A DNA stretch of 64,000 nt from M0108 sp937862735 (GCA_937862735.1 CALMDH010000139.1:49488-113487), one strand, 5' to 3'. Positions 19,028 to 28,630 are shown, counted from the first letter of the stretch. The notes: generated by a model from the letters alone, not told the origin. Translations and numbers: made by a program.

Positions 19028-20760
19028 ACCCCCTTGTCACCACCCTGATCGCGGTCATCGCCATCGCCCTCATCGGCTTTTTTGGCACTGCCTTCGGCGC
19101 CGGTCCCGACACCGGCCAAACCCAGCAGCAGGCGACCAACTGGACGGCCATCTCCATGTTCGCCGCCTTCGTTATCATTACCCTGGGCATCACCAAGTGG
19201 GCCGCGGCCCGCACCCGGTCCGTCGCCGACTTCTACACCGCTGGCGGCGGCATCACCGGCTTTCAGAACGGCCTGGCCATCGCCGGCGACTACATGTCCG
19301 CCGCCTCCTTCCTGGGTATCTCCGGCCTGGTGTTCGCCAACGGCTTCGACGGTCTCATCTTCTCCATCGGCTGGCTGGTCGGCTGGCCGGTACTGACCTT
19401 CCTCATGGCCGAGCGTCTGCGCAACCTGGGTAAGTTCACCTTCGCCGACGTCGCCTCCTATCGCTTCGCCCAGACCCCCCTGCGCAGCTTCGCCGCCACT
19501 GGCACCCTGGTGGTGGTCGCCTTCTACATGATCGCGCAGATGGTTGGCGCCGGGCAGCTCATCAAGATCCTCTTCGGCTTGGAGTACATTTACGCCGTCA
19601 TCCTGGTCGGCGTCATCATGATGATGTACGTCCTCTTCGGCGGCATGACCGCCACCACCTGGGTGCAGATCATCAAGGCCGTGCTCCTGCTCGGCGGCGC
19701 CACCTTCATGGCGGTCATGGTCCTGCTCCAGTTTGGCTTCAGCCCCGAGGCCCTGTTCGCCAAGGCCGTCGAGGTCAAGACCGGCCTGGCCGCCGCCACC
19801 GGCAAGTCCGCCGAGGAAGCCGCCAAGGCGGGTGCCTCCATCATGGCCCCCGGCGGTCTCATCACCGATCCCATCTCCGCCATCTCCGTGGGCATGGCCC
19901 TGATGTTCGGTACCGCCGGCCTGCCCCACATCCTGATGCGCTTCTTCACCGTCCCCACCGCCAAGGAGGCCCGCAAGTCCGTGGCCTGGGCGACGACCTG
20001 GATCGGCTATTTCTACATCCTGACCTTCATCATCGGCTTCGGCGCCATCGTCAACCTGATCCCCAATCCGGGCGAGTACTTCGTCAACGGTGATCTGGCC
20101 AAGGGTCTCAACGGTGGTGGCAACATGGCGGCCGTGCATCTGGCCAACGCCGTGGGTGGCAACGTCTTCCTCGGCTTCATCTCCGCCGTGGCCTTCGCCA
20201 CCATCCTGGCGGTGGTGGCTGGCCTGACCCTGTCCGGCGCCTCGGCCGTGTCCCATGACCTCTATGCCTCGGTCTGGCGTCATGGCAACGTCGACTCCGA
20301 CACCGAGCTGCGGGTCTCCAAGATCACCACCGTCGCCCTGGGTGTCATCGCCGTCCTGCTGGGCATCCTGTTCGAGAAGCAGAACGTGGCCTTCATGGTC
20401 ATGCTGGCCTTCACCATCGCCGCCTCGGCCAACTTCCCGGTGCTGTTCATGTCCGTGCTGTGGAAGAACTGCACCACCACCGGCGCGGTGGTGGGCGGTA
20501 CCGTCGGTTTGGTCATGTCCGTGGTCCTGACCGTCCTGTCGCCCGGCGTCTGGGAGGCGACCCTCGGCAATCCCAAGGGCAGCGCCTGGTTCCCCTACTC
20601 GACGCCAGCGGTCTTCTCCATCACGGCGGCCTTCGTTACGATCTGGATCGTCTCCCTCCTGGATCGTAGCGCCCGGGCGCAGAAGGAGCGCGCCCTCTAT
20701 CCCGACCAGATGACCCGGTCGGAGACCGGCGTGGGCGCCGCTGAGGCCTCGGCCCACTAG
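19024..20760 (+). CDS. actP: Cation/acetate symporter ActP
   Basis: 578-aa SSS-family sodium (or proton)/acetate symporter with an N-terminal signal-like helix and about 13-14 transmembrane segments. Diagnostic stretches: FYTAGGGITGFQNGLAIAGDYMSAASFLGI, GKFTFADVASYRFAQ, FGTAGLPHILMRFFTVP and LSGASAVSHDLYASV. With acs it forms an acetate scavenging route; it is the second acetate-type symporter in this 11-kb block. Terminated by a strong hairpin at 20792-20818. Confidence 0.96.
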   Translation: MNPLVTTLIAVIAIALIGFFGTAFGAGPDTGQTQQQATNWTAISMFAAFVIITLGITKWAAARTRSVADFYTAGGGITGFQNGLAIAGDYMSAASFLGISGLVFANGFDGLIFSIGWLVGWPVLTFLMAERLRNLGKFTFADVASYRFAQTPLRSFAATGTLVVVAFYMIAQMVGAGQLIKILFGLEYIYAVILVGVIMMMYVLFGGMTATTWVQIIKAVLLLGGATFMAVMVLLQFGFSPEALFAKAVEVKTGLAAATGKSAEEAAKAGASIMAPGGLITDPISAISVGMALMFGTAGLPHILMRFFTVPTAKEARKSVAWATTWIGYFYILTFIIGFGAIVNLIPNPGEYFVNGDLAKGLNGGGNMAAVHLANAVGGNVFLGFISAVAFATILAVVAGLTLSGASAVSHDLYASVWRHGNVDSDTELRVSKITTVALGVIAVLLGILFEKQNVAFMVMLAFTIAASANFPVLFMSVLWKNCTTTGAVVGGTVGLVMSVVLTVLSPGVWEATLGNPKGSAWFPYSTPAVFSITAAFVTIWIVSLLDRSARAQKERALYPDQMTRSETGVGAAEASAH

Positions 20761-20791
20761 GCAGCGCCTTGACGGGCAGGGACGCCCGCGG

Positions 20792-20818
20792 AAAATGCCC
20801 GCCTCTGGCGGGCATTTT
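20792..20818. terminator. Bidirectional intrinsic terminator after actP
   Basis: AAAATGCCCGCC-TCT-GGCGGGCATTTT, a perfect 12-bp stem with T-runs on both strands, 32 bases past the actP stop. Confidence 0.92.
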
Positions 20819-20823
20819 CGTTA

Positions 20824-20887
20824 GCGTGAAGGTCACGGGAATGTCTTTCATGATCAGGGGTGTGGCCTGCCGCCTCATGACAGTTAG
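20824..20887 (+). repeat. 64-bp dispersed repeat family B, copy 1
   Basis: Begins GCGTGAAGGTCACGGGAA, contains CTTTCATGATCAGGGGTGTG and ends CCTCATGACAGTTAG. Aligns without gaps to copies at 35292, 35355 and 47583. Lies just past the actP terminator. Confidence 0.85.
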
Positions 20888-21071
20888 GGCGGAGCCAGCC
20901 AGGGCGGAGCCGGTCGTGAGGAGACCGTATCCTCCCGCTTGACCCTTAATCGACCTGCCCCGGCTATTCAACAGCCGGCGTGTCGCCCCGATATGGGTTC
21001 GATCACGGGGCTGCCCCCTGATCCACGAACTTGCTATCTTTCGCGGCCAGACTATCCAAGCGGATCAAGCT

Positions 21072-22463
21072 ATGCGCTATGTAAGTACACGCGGGGGCGT
21101 GGCCCCCATCGGCTTCGCCGAGGCGGTGATGATGGGCCTGGCCACGGACGGTGGTCTGCTGGTCCCGGCCAGCCCCCCGGGCCTGGACGACGACACCCTG
21201 CGGGCCTGGGCCGGTCTGCGCTTTCAGGATCTGGCCCTGGAGGTCATGACCCCCTTCGTCAGCGACGCCATCCCCCGGGGCGACCTGGCGGATCTGATCG
21301 AGCGCTCCTACGCCAGCTTCAGCCACCCGGAGGTGACCCCGGTGGTGCGTCTGGGAGAGCAGTGGCTGCTCGAACTCTTCCACGGTCCGACGGCGGCCTT
21401 CAAGGATGTGGCCCTGCAGTTCCTGGGCAATCTCTTTGAGTACTTGCTGGAGCGGGATGGCGGCCGGCTCAATATCGTCGGCGCCACCTCGGGGGATACG
21501 GGGTCGGCGGCCATCGCCGGGGTGCGCGGCAAGGCACGCATCCAGATCTTCATCCTCTTCCCGGACGGGCGCGTCTCGCCCATCCAGGAACGGCAGATGA
21601 CCACGGTGCTGGACCCCAACGTCCACACCATCGCCATCCGTGGCACCTTCGACGACGGTCAGCGCATCGTCAAGCAACTCTTCGGCGACCTGGAGTTCAA
21701 GCGCGAGCTGAGCCTGGGCGCCGTCAATTCCATCAACTGGGCGCGCATCCTCGCCCAGATGGTCTATTACTTCTACGCCTGGGGGCGGGTGACCGGCGGC
21801 GATCCCTGTCATCAGGTCAGCTTCGCCGTCCCCACCGGCAATTTTGGCGATATCTTCGCCGGCTACCTGGCCAAGCGCATGGGCCTACCGGTCGAGCGGC
21901 TGATCATCGCCACCAACCGTAACGACATCCTCAGCCGCTTCGTCCATACCGGGGTCTATGCCGCGGGGGAGGTCCATCCGACCCTGAGTCCGGCGATGGA
22001 CATCCAGATCGCCTCCAACTTCGAGCGCTACCTCTATTACCTGGTCGATCAGGACCCGGCCCTGGTGGCTAGCCTGCTGGAGGGCATGAGCCGGGACGGC
22101 CGTCTGGAGGTGGCAAGTCACCGGCTGGTCCGGGCCCAGGCCGATTTCGCCGCCGTGGCCGTCAGCGACGAGGCGACCCTGGCACAGATCCGGGAGACCT
22201 TCGCGCAGGAAGGCTACATTCTCGACCCCCACACCGCCACCGGGGTGCGCGCCGCCCAGGGCCGCGGGGATGTCATCTGCCTCGCCACGGCCCACCCCGC
22301 CAAATTCGCCGAGGCCGTGACCCAGGCCATCGGCCGCGAGGCCCCGCCGCCACCCGCCCTCCAGGGGCTGCTGGAGAAGGAGACCCGCTGTGCCCGCCTA
22401 GAGGCCAGCGCGGCGGCCGTCCGCGCCCATATCCTCGCGACCCTGGCCCAGGTGAGCACATGA
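21072..22463 (+). CDS. thrC: Threonine synthase
   Basis: PLP enzyme converting O-phosphohomoserine to threonine; 463 aa, class of the long E. coli-unlike form. N-terminus MRYVSTRGGVAPIGFAEAVMMGLATDGGL is typical. The PLP Lys is in FHGPTAAFKDVALQFLG, the phosphate loop in GATSGDTGSAAI, and VPTGNFGDIFAGY follows. Its stop overlaps the start of cimA by 4 bases, so threonine synthesis and citramalate synthesis are coupled in one transcript; both lead to 2-oxobutyrate for isoleucine. Confidence 0.95.
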   Translation: MRYVSTRGGVAPIGFAEAVMMGLATDGGLLVPASPPGLDDDTLRAWAGLRFQDLALEVMTPFVSDAIPRGDLADLIERSYASFSHPEVTPVVRLGEQWLLELFHGPTAAFKDVALQFLGNLFEYLLERDGGRLNIVGATSGDTGSAAIAGVRGKARIQIFILFPDGRVSPIQERQMTTVLDPNVHTIAIRGTFDDGQRIVKQLFGDLEFKRELSLGAVNSINWARILAQMVYYFYAWGRVTGGDPCHQVSFAVPTGNFGDIFAGYLAKRMGLPVERLIIATNRNDILSRFVHTGVYAAGEVHPTLSPAMDIQIASNFERYLYYLVDQDPALVASLLEGMSRDGRLEVASHRLVRAQADFAAVAVSDEATLAQIRETFAQEGYILDPHTATGVRAAQGRGDVICLATAHPAKFAEAVTQAIGREAPPPPALQGLLEKETRCARLEASAAAVRAHILATLAQVST

Positions 22464-24139
22464 GCCAGCCCGGTACCCATCCGCTCACGGGCGACCCGCG
22501 GGGTCAGGTCCCGGGCATCCTCATCCTCGATACCACCCTGCGCGACGGAGAGCAGACCCAGGGCGTCTCCTTTTCGCCGGAGGAAAAGCTCAACATCGCC
22601 AAGGCCCTGCTGGAGCTGGTGCGGGTGGATCGTATCGAGGTTGCCTCGGCGCGGGTCTCCCGAGGCGAACAGGCCGCCGTCGCCACCATCCTCGATTGGG
22701 CGCGGGGCGCGGGGCTGGATGGCCGGGTCGAGGTCCTGGGCTTCGTCGATCGTGGCCGCAGCGTGGACTGGATCCGCGAGGCGGGGGGACGGGTGCTCAA
22801 CCTCCTGGCCAAGGGTAGCCTCAAGCATTGCCAGGGCCAGCTCGGCAAGACCCTGGAGGAGCACGCCCGGGACGTGCGCGAGGAGATCCACCTGGCCCGG
22901 GACCGGGGCCTGGCGGTCAATATCTATCTGGAGGATTGGTCGAACGGCTATCAGGACAGCCGCGACTATGTCTATGGTCTGGTGGAGCGGTTGGCGGACA
23001 CGGGCCTGGGCCACGTCATGCTGCCCGATACGTTGGGGGTCATGACCCCGGAGGCGGTCGCCGCCGCCATGAGCGACATGATCCAGCGCTTTCCGGGGCT
23101 GCGCTTCGATTTTCACCCCCACAACGATTATGGCCTGGCCACCGCCAACGTCCTGGCCGCGGCCCGGGCCGGGGCGGCGGCGGTGCACTGCACCGTCAAC
23201 TGTCTCGGCGAGCGGGCCGGCAATGCCTCCCTGGCCGAAGTCGCCGTCAACCTGCGCGACCATCTGGGGATGAAGCTGGCCATCGACGAGACCCACCTGG
23301 CCCGGGTCAGCGAGCTGGTGGAGTCATTCTCCGGCAAGCGCATCGCCGACAATGCCCCCATCGTCGGCGAGGATGTCTTCACCCAGACCGCCGGCATCCA
23401 CGCCGATGGCGACCGCAAGGCCTGTCTCTACCACACCCAGCTCAGCCCGGAGCGCTTCGCCCGCCGGCGCAAGTACGCCCTGGGCAAGCTGGCCGGCAAG
23501 GCCTCCCTGGCCAAGAACCTGGAAAGGCTGGATATCAGCCTGTCGGAGGAGAATCAGCGCAAGGTCCTGCAACGGGTGGTGGAACTGGGCGACTCCAAGA
23601 AGACCATCACCACCGACGACCTGCCCTTCATCATCGCCGAGGTGCTGGAGAGCAAGGACTACAACCACGTCCAGTTGCTGGCCTGTAACCTCAGCAGCGC
23701 TATCGACCTGCCGTCCACGGCCAGTATCCGCGTGCGTGTCGGTGCCGACATCCATACCGCCGCCGGCAGCGGCAACGGCAGCTTCGACGCCTTCATCAAG
23801 GCCCTGGCCAAGATCCTGCGGCGCCATGGCATCACCTTGCCGGCGCTGCTCGACTACGAGGTCCGTATCCCCAAGGGTGGCCGCACCGATGCCCTCACCG
23901 AGTGCATCATCACCTGGTCGGAGGACGGCGGGGCGGTACGGACCCGCGGTATCCATACCAACCAGGTCTTTGCCGGTATCACCGCGACCCTGCGGCTGGT
24001 CAATCTGCTCATTCACCGCTCCCCCGAGCTGGTGGCGGCCCTGGGGGAAGGGGAGGGGGTCGTGGCCGCGGATTCAGAGGCCTCCGGCCACCCAGATACC
24101 GAACGCGGAGTCCGGCAGTGTGGCGGGAACGCGATCTGA
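22460..24139 (+). CDS. cimA: (R)-citramalate synthase, Leptospira CimA type
   Basis: Condenses pyruvate and acetyl-CoA to (R)-citramalate, the threonine-independent entry to isoleucine. 559 aa. N-terminal HMGL-like barrel: LDTTLRDGEQTQGVSFS, VYLEDWSNGYQDS, LPDTLGVMTPE, FHPHNDYGLA and GERAGNASLAE. Then GEDVFTQTAGIHADGD and a LeuA-type C-terminal regulatory domain (YEVRIPKGGRTDALTECIITW) expected to bind isoleucine. From memory the sequence tracks Leptospira CimA more closely than LeuA, e.g. in EDWSNG and YALGKLAGKAS; 2-isopropylmalate synthase is the alternative. The last 35 residues are non-conserved. Overlaps thrC by 4 bp. Confidence 0.88.
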   Translation: MSQPGTHPLTGDPRGQVPGILILDTTLRDGEQTQGVSFSPEEKLNIAKALLELVRVDRIEVASARVSRGEQAAVATILDWARGAGLDGRVEVLGFVDRGRSVDWIREAGGRVLNLLAKGSLKHCQGQLGKTLEEHARDVREEIHLARDRGLAVNIYLEDWSNGYQDSRDYVYGLVERLADTGLGHVMLPDTLGVMTPEAVAAAMSDMIQRFPGLRFDFHPHNDYGLATANVLAAARAGAAAVHCTVNCLGERAGNASLAEVAVNLRDHLGMKLAIDETHLARVSELVESFSGKRIADNAPIVGEDVFTQTAGIHADGDRKACLYHTQLSPERFARRRKYALGKLAGKASLAKNLERLDISLSEENQRKVLQRVVELGDSKKTITTDDLPFIIAEVLESKDYNHVQLLACNLSSAIDLPSTASIRVRVGADIHTAAGSGNGSFDAFIKALAKILRRHGITLPALLDYEVRIPKGGRTDALTECIITWSEDGGAVRTRGIHTNQVFAGITATLRLVNLLIHRSPELVAALGEGEGVVAADSEASGHPDTERGVRQCGGNAI

Positions 24140-24319
24140 AGCGCGGCGGGTAAACGATGAGGAAGGGGAGGGGTGGTATTCAGACACGGTGTCCTTGTAT
24201 GGCTTTTCCCGCCGATCTGGTGGAAACTAACTCCCATAGGTATACCCGGCGCGGGAGCCTGGACTTTTGGGTCCGGCTGGCATCCGGCGCACCACCCCAT
24301 TCCCTTCGGTGGCCAGACG

Positions 24320-25252
24320 ATGCGAACGACCAACATCCTTCCCCTACTGGCGGCTGGCCTGCTCTTTGCCTTCTTGTCCCCCGGGCTGATCCAGGCGGCT
24401 GACCGCAACTCCACCCTAGCCAAGGACGCGCTTGGGCTCGCCGCGGCGAAGGCGGGAGACGCCAAACCCGACAAGGTCTTCAGCGAGGCCATGCGCAGCC
24501 AGGACCCCCACCTGCTGACGGCGTCGGGCCAGCGCTACGAAAATGGCGTCGGCGTCGCCCAGGACGTCGACAAGGCCCTCAAGCTCTATTGCCGTGCCGC
24601 CGGCATGGGCGACGTCGACGCCCAGTACCGGCTCGGCCACATCCATGCCCACGGCCGGGGTGTCAAGCGCGATCCGGAACTGGCCGCCGCCTGGTTCACC
24701 GAGGCGGTCAAGGGCCGGCATACCCTGGCGGCCACCCAGCTCAAGCTTCTCAAGGTCAAGGCCGAACCCAAGCGCAAACCCTCCTGCGCCCCCGCAGGTG
24801 GCATTGACACCCGGATCGCCCTGCGCCCCCACCCGGCTTCGGGCGAGATCGCCAAGCTGGTGCATAGCCTGGCGCCCAATTATCGCCTCGATCCCAGCCT
24901 GGTGCTGGCGGTGGTCGAGGTGGAATCCAACTTCAACCCCCAGGCCCGCTCGCCCAAGGATGCCCAGGGGCTGATGCAACTCATCCCGGCCACGGCGGAG
25001 CGTTTCGGGGTCGCGGACGTCTGGGACCCGGAGCAGAACCTCAAAGGTGGCATGGCCTATCTGCGCTGGCTCCTCGACCGCTTCGAGGGCGACCTCAAAC
25101 TGGCCCTGGCGGGCTATAACGCCGGCGAGGGGGCGGTGGAAAAGCATGGCGGAGTGCCGCCTTACGAGGAGACCCAGGCCTATGTCGCCCGCATCCTGCG
25201 CCGCCTGGGTATCGAGGAGGCGACGGTGAAACCGGATGAGGAGACCAGTTAG
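24320..25252 (+). CDS. Lytic transglycosylase with Sel1-like repeats
   Basis: 310 aa, exported: signal peptide 1-26 (ILPLLAAGLLFAFLSPGLIQA). Residues about 55-135 carry two Sel1-like repeats (GQRYENGVGVAQDVDKALKL and GHIHAHGRGVKRDPELAAAW). Residues about 175-290 are an SLT domain with catalytic Glu in AVVEVESNFNPQARSPKDAQ, GLMQLIPATAERFGV, NLKGGMAYLRWLL and ALAGYNAGEGAVEKHGG. It likely cleaves peptidoglycan in the periplasm. ATG 24320 was chosen because it starts the signal peptide; frames upstream are open but not signal-like. Confidence 0.9.
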   Translation: MRTTNILPLLAAGLLFAFLSPGLIQAADRNSTLAKDALGLAAAKAGDAKPDKVFSEAMRSQDPHLLTASGQRYENGVGVAQDVDKALKLYCRAAGMGDVDAQYRLGHIHAHGRGVKRDPELAAAWFTEAVKGRHTLAATQLKLLKVKAEPKRKPSCAPAGGIDTRIALRPHPASGEIAKLVHSLAPNYRLDPSLVLAVVEVESNFNPQARSPKDAQGLMQLIPATAERFGVADVWDPEQNLKGGMAYLRWLLDRFEGDLKLALAGYNAGEGAVEKHGGVPPYEETQAYVARILRRLGIEEATVKPDEETS

Positions 25253-25371
25253 CCCGGCCCTCCCGCCCCCTGGTCGCATTCATCGCGCTCGGCCGCGCTG
25301 GCGACCGGCGTGACCCGTCGCCCATTCCCCACTTGTCTGAAAAACCCAGTGTTTTGCTTTAGTTTGATGCC

Positions 25372-27264
25372 ATGAGCGCCATTCCCCAGGATTTCATCCG
25401 CACCACGGCCCGCCTGTCGGAGGCCGTCACCCGCCCCTTCGCCCGGTCGCGCAAGATCTATGTCCAGGGTTCCCGTCCGGACCTGCGGGTACCGATGCGC
25501 GAGGTGAGCCAGACCCCGACCCAGACCCAGCATGGCCCGGAAGAGAACCCGCCGATCTACGTCTACGACACCTCGGGCCCCTACACCGACCCCGAGGCGC
25601 GCATCGACCTCCTCGCCGGCCTGCCCGACCTGCGGGGGCCCTGGATCGAGGAGCGCGGCGACACGGAACTGCTCACCGGACCTAGCTCTGCCTATGGCCG
25701 TCAGCGCCAGCGGGACCCGGCCCTGGCCCATCTGCGCTTCGAGCACCTGCGCGTCCCCCGCCGCGCCAAGACCGGGGCCAATGTCAGCCAGATGCACTAT
25801 GCCCGCCGGGGGCTGATCACTCCGGAGATGGAGTTCGTCGCCATCCGCGAGAACCAACGCCTGGATGAACTGCGCGCCGATCCGCGCTACGCCAAACTGC
25901 TACGTCAGCACCGTGGCCAGGGCTTCGGCGCCCGCCTGCCGGACAGCGTCACCCCCGAGTTCGTCCGCGCCGAGGTCGCCGCCGGCCGGGCCATCATCCC
26001 CGCCAACATCAACCATCCGGAGCTGGAGCCCATGATCATCGGGCGCAACTTCCGGGTGAAGATCAACACCAATATCGGCAACTCGGCGGTCAGTTCCAGC
26101 ATCGAGGAAGAGGTCGAAAAGATGGTCTGGTCCGCCCGCTGGGGCGGCGACACCCTCATGGACCTGTCCACCGGCAAGCATATCCACGAGACCCGGGAGT
26201 GGATCCTGCGCAACGCCCCCATGCCCATCGGCACCGTGCCTATCTACCAGGCCCTGGAAAAGGTGGACGGCAAGCCCGAAGAACTGACCTGGGAGATGTT
26301 CCGCGACACCCTCATCGAGCAGGCCGAGCAGGGGGTGGACTACTTCACCATCCACGCCGGGGTCCTGTTGCGTTATGTGCCCCTGACCGCCGACCGGGTC
26401 ACCGGCATCGTCTCCCGCGGCGGCTCCATCCTCGCCAAGTGGTGCCTGGCCCATCACCAGGAGAACTTCCTCTACACCCACTTCCAGGAGATCTGCGAGA
26501 TCATGCAGGCCTACGACGTGGCCTTCAGCCTGGGTGATGGCCTGCGCCCCGGCTCCATTGCCGACGCCAACGACGCCGCCCAGTTCGCCGAGCTGGAGAC
26601 CCTGGGGGAGCTGACCAAGATCGCCTGGGAGCATGACGTCCAGGTGATGATCGAGGGCCCCGGCCACGTCCCCCTGCACATGATCGAGAAGAACGTCACC
26701 AAGGAGCTACGGGACTGCCATGAGGCGCCCTTCTACACCCTGGGGCCACTGATCACCGATATTGCCCCGGCCTACGACCACCTCACCTCCGCCATGGGCG
26801 CCGCCAACATCGGCTGGTACGGTACCGCCATGCTCTGCTACGTCACGCCCAAGGAGCACCTGGGACTGCCAAACAAGGAAGACGTGCGCGACGGCATCAT
26901 CGCCTACAAGATCGCCGCCCACGGCGCCGACCTGGCCAAGGGCCTGCCCGGCGCCCAGGTACGCGACAACGCCCTGTCCAAGGCCCGCTTCGAGTTCCGC
27001 TGGGAGGACCAGTTCAACCTGTCCCTGGACCCGGAGCGCGCCCGCGAGTACCACGACGAGACCATGCCCCACGAGGCCCACAAGGTCGCCCACTTCTGCT
27101 CCATGTGTGGCCCCCACTTCTGCTCCATGAGGATCACCCAGGAGGTGCGGGACTATGCGGAATCCCACCGCCTCGGCGATGTCGAGGCCGCCCTGGCGGA
27201 GGGCATGAAGGAGAAGGCGGCGGAGTTCCGCATGGAAGGGGCGCACATCTACCAGGCGGTCTGA
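25372..27264 (+). CDS. thiC: Phosphomethylpyrimidine synthase ThiC
   Basis: Radical-SAM enzyme rearranging aminoimidazole ribotide to HMP-P for thiamine synthesis; 630 aa, family length. N-terminal SRKIYVQGSR-like region, MHYARRGLITPEMEFVAIREN, GADTLMDLSTG-like stretch (GGDTLMDLSTGKHIHETREW), DGLRPGSIADANDAAQ, and the C-terminal cluster motif CSMCGPHFCSM (CX2CX4C). Signature residues are all present. The 119-bp upstream region shows no TPP riboswitch core, so regulation is either by other means or absent here. Confidence 0.97.
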   Translation: MSAIPQDFIRTTARLSEAVTRPFARSRKIYVQGSRPDLRVPMREVSQTPTQTQHGPEENPPIYVYDTSGPYTDPEARIDLLAGLPDLRGPWIEERGDTELLTGPSSAYGRQRQRDPALAHLRFEHLRVPRRAKTGANVSQMHYARRGLITPEMEFVAIRENQRLDELRADPRYAKLLRQHRGQGFGARLPDSVTPEFVRAEVAAGRAIIPANINHPELEPMIIGRNFRVKINTNIGNSAVSSSIEEEVEKMVWSARWGGDTLMDLSTGKHIHETREWILRNAPMPIGTVPIYQALEKVDGKPEELTWEMFRDTLIEQAEQGVDYFTIHAGVLLRYVPLTADRVTGIVSRGGSILAKWCLAHHQENFLYTHFQEICEIMQAYDVAFSLGDGLRPGSIADANDAAQFAELETLGELTKIAWEHDVQVMIEGPGHVPLHMIEKNVTKELRDCHEAPFYTLGPLITDIAPAYDHLTSAMGAANIGWYGTAMLCYVTPKEHLGLPNKEDVRDGIIAYKIAAHGADLAKGLPGAQVRDNALSKARFEFRWEDQFNLSLDPERAREYHDETMPHEAHKVAHFCSMCGPHFCSMRITQEVRDYAESHRLGDVEAALAEGMKEKAAEFRMEGAHIYQAV

Positions 27265-27370
27265 GAGGCGGTGAAACAACCGCGCACACGGAATCTGAAG
27301 ATATTTACTAACAATGGGATAGCCAGTCTTGGGCTATGAAAACGTCCCTATTTCTTCACAAGCGCTAATG

Positions 27371-27399
27371 CCCTGCCTTGGCGTGTCCCCTAGGCAGGG
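27371..27399 (+). terminator. Possible thiC terminator hairpin
   Basis: CCCTGCCT / AGGCAGGG perfect 8-bp arms with a 13-base loop, about 105 bases past thiC. No T-run. Confidence 0.3.
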
Positions 27400-27473
27400 G
27401 AACCTCCCACCCGTTCAGCCTCACCTCCATGCCGACGGCTCACCGCTACCTGCGGCCGGCTTGGGGGGCTTCC

Positions 27474-27551
27474 GGGCCAACGCCCGACATGACGCGGGCC
27501 AACGCCCGACATGACGCGGGCCAACGCCCGACATGACGCGGGCCACGCGGG
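27474..27551 (+). repeat. 22-bp tandem repeat, 3 full copies plus a partial
   Basis: Identical units GGGCCAACGCCCGACATGACGC start at 27474, 27496 and 27518 (last two bases differ only in the truncated fourth unit beginning at 27540). No spacers, so not a CRISPR. Confidence 0.85.
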
Positions 27552-27591
27552 CTGATTTCCCTTTCTTCCTCATCAGCGCTCCAGATCTTCC

Positions 27592-28443
27592 ATGGATAAC
27601 CAACTTCTTGGCCCGGCGCTCCTGGCTTTGGTCATCGTCTTCATCCTGGCCGTCGGTCTCGGCTTCGGGATTCACCAGTTGGAGAGGCGTCGTGGCCTGA
27701 TTGAGCGGCGTGACCAACCCCTCGTCGGCGATGGAATCAGCGGCGCGCTTGGTTTCATCGGCGGTTCCGCCGCCTTTCTGCTGGGCGTGCTGATGTTGAC
27801 CTCGATCGATCACTTCAAGGCCACGGAGGAGATCGCCCGGGCTGAGGCTATTGCCTATTCGGCGGCCTTCGATGCCACCGCCGCCGCGCCCGTGGAGTTG
27901 CGGCCCCAGGTCCGGCGTGATCTGGTCTGTCTGATGCGATCCGTTGTTCAGGACTCCTGGAATGCGTCGGAAGCGAACGATCTCACGGGGGACGAGAATA
28001 CCCACGCCTGGATGATTCATGCCTTTGCGACCCTTACCGGGGTCGAATCCGAGCGCTCGTTTGAGCAAGCGGCAATAGGACGGGTCGAGGACCAACTTGC
28101 GGAGGCCGTGTCAGCCGGGCAGTCGCGGCTGCTATCAGCCAGGGCACCGATACCCTTGCCGCTGTGGGTCGTCGTCTACCTCAGCATGTTTATCGTTTTT
28201 CTGCTGGTGACGGTCTTGCTGCGGCCCTATCCCCTGCTCGAGTTCATCGCGCTTGGCAGCTTGTTTCTCCTCACCGCGGCGATGATCTGGACGCTCGCCG
28301 CTTACCAGGAACCCTTCAACAAGCATGATGGGGTCTATATCGCCCCGGAAGGGCTGGAGGCCGTCATGACGCGATTGCAAGATGCCTATCCAGGTCCAGC
28401 CTGGGAGCCCTGCGAACGGCTGGCGGACTCCGAGCGGGGTTGA
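27592..28443 (+). CDS. DUF4239 (bestrophin-like) membrane protein
   Basis: 283 aa. One N-terminal helix (LLALVIVFILAVGLGFGIHQLE), a second (GISGALGFIGGSAAFLLGVLML), a hydrophilic stretch (about 70-185) and two more helices (LWVVVYLSMFIVFLLVTVLL and LEFIALGSLFLLTAAMIWTLA). The two-plus-two topology and the LxxxxQPF-like end (YQEPFNKHDGVYIAPEGLEAVM) match DUF4239 proteins, some related to bestrophin channels; function unknown. No clear ribosome site before the ATG, so the start is uncertain. Surrounded by repeats and accessory genes. Confidence 0.75.
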   Translation: MDNQLLGPALLALVIVFILAVGLGFGIHQLERRRGLIERRDQPLVGDGISGALGFIGGSAAFLLGVLMLTSIDHFKATEEIARAEAIAYSAAFDATAAAPVELRPQVRRDLVCLMRSVVQDSWNASEANDLTGDENTHAWMIHAFATLTGVESERSFEQAAIGRVEDQLAEAVSAGQSRLLSARAPIPLPLWVVVYLSMFIVFLLVTVLLRPYPLLEFIALGSLFLLTAAMIWTLAAYQEPFNKHDGVYIAPEGLEAVMTRLQDAYPGPAWEPCERLADSERG

Positions 28444-28498
28444 CGCTGACCTCGCCCCAGTCATGCGCGGAACTCTGGCCAGAAGTGGAGGGATGGAT

Positions 28499-28548
28499 GT
28501 GACACGGTCCGTCACATTTTGACTGGCTGTCACCGTCCACATGTGACA
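28499..28548 (+). promoter_or_regulatory. Pair of inverted repeats, candidate activator sites
   Basis: GTGAC-N7-GTCAC at 28499-28515 and TGTCAC-N9-GTGACA at 28528-28548, about 80-130 bases upstream of the possible sigma-54 promoter. Confidence 0.35.
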
Positions 28549-28630
28549 ATCAGTTCATAAGTAGGTGATAGGCATGACGTTAAGGTGGAAATTACTGATG
28601 TATCTTACTGATTATTCATGGCTTGTAATT

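Larger units (their letters stand above)
20761..21071. other. Intergenic region actP / thrC
   Basis: About 310 bp holding a bidirectional terminator (20792-20818), one copy of the 64-bp repeat (20824-20887) and the thrC upstream region. No gene seen. Confidence 0.6.
27265..27591. other. Intergenic region with hairpin and tandem repeat
   Basis: 327 bp between thiC and the DUF4239 gene. Contains a weak hairpin (27371-27399) and a 22-bp tandem repeat (27474-27551). No gene seen. Confidence 0.6.

Noticed and set aside
25253..25371. TPP riboswitch expected before thiC
   Set aside because: No CUGAGA-type core or paired thi-box structure can be read in the 119 bp upstream.
27474..27551. CRISPR-like repeat
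   Set aside because: Units are directly tandem without spacers and too short.
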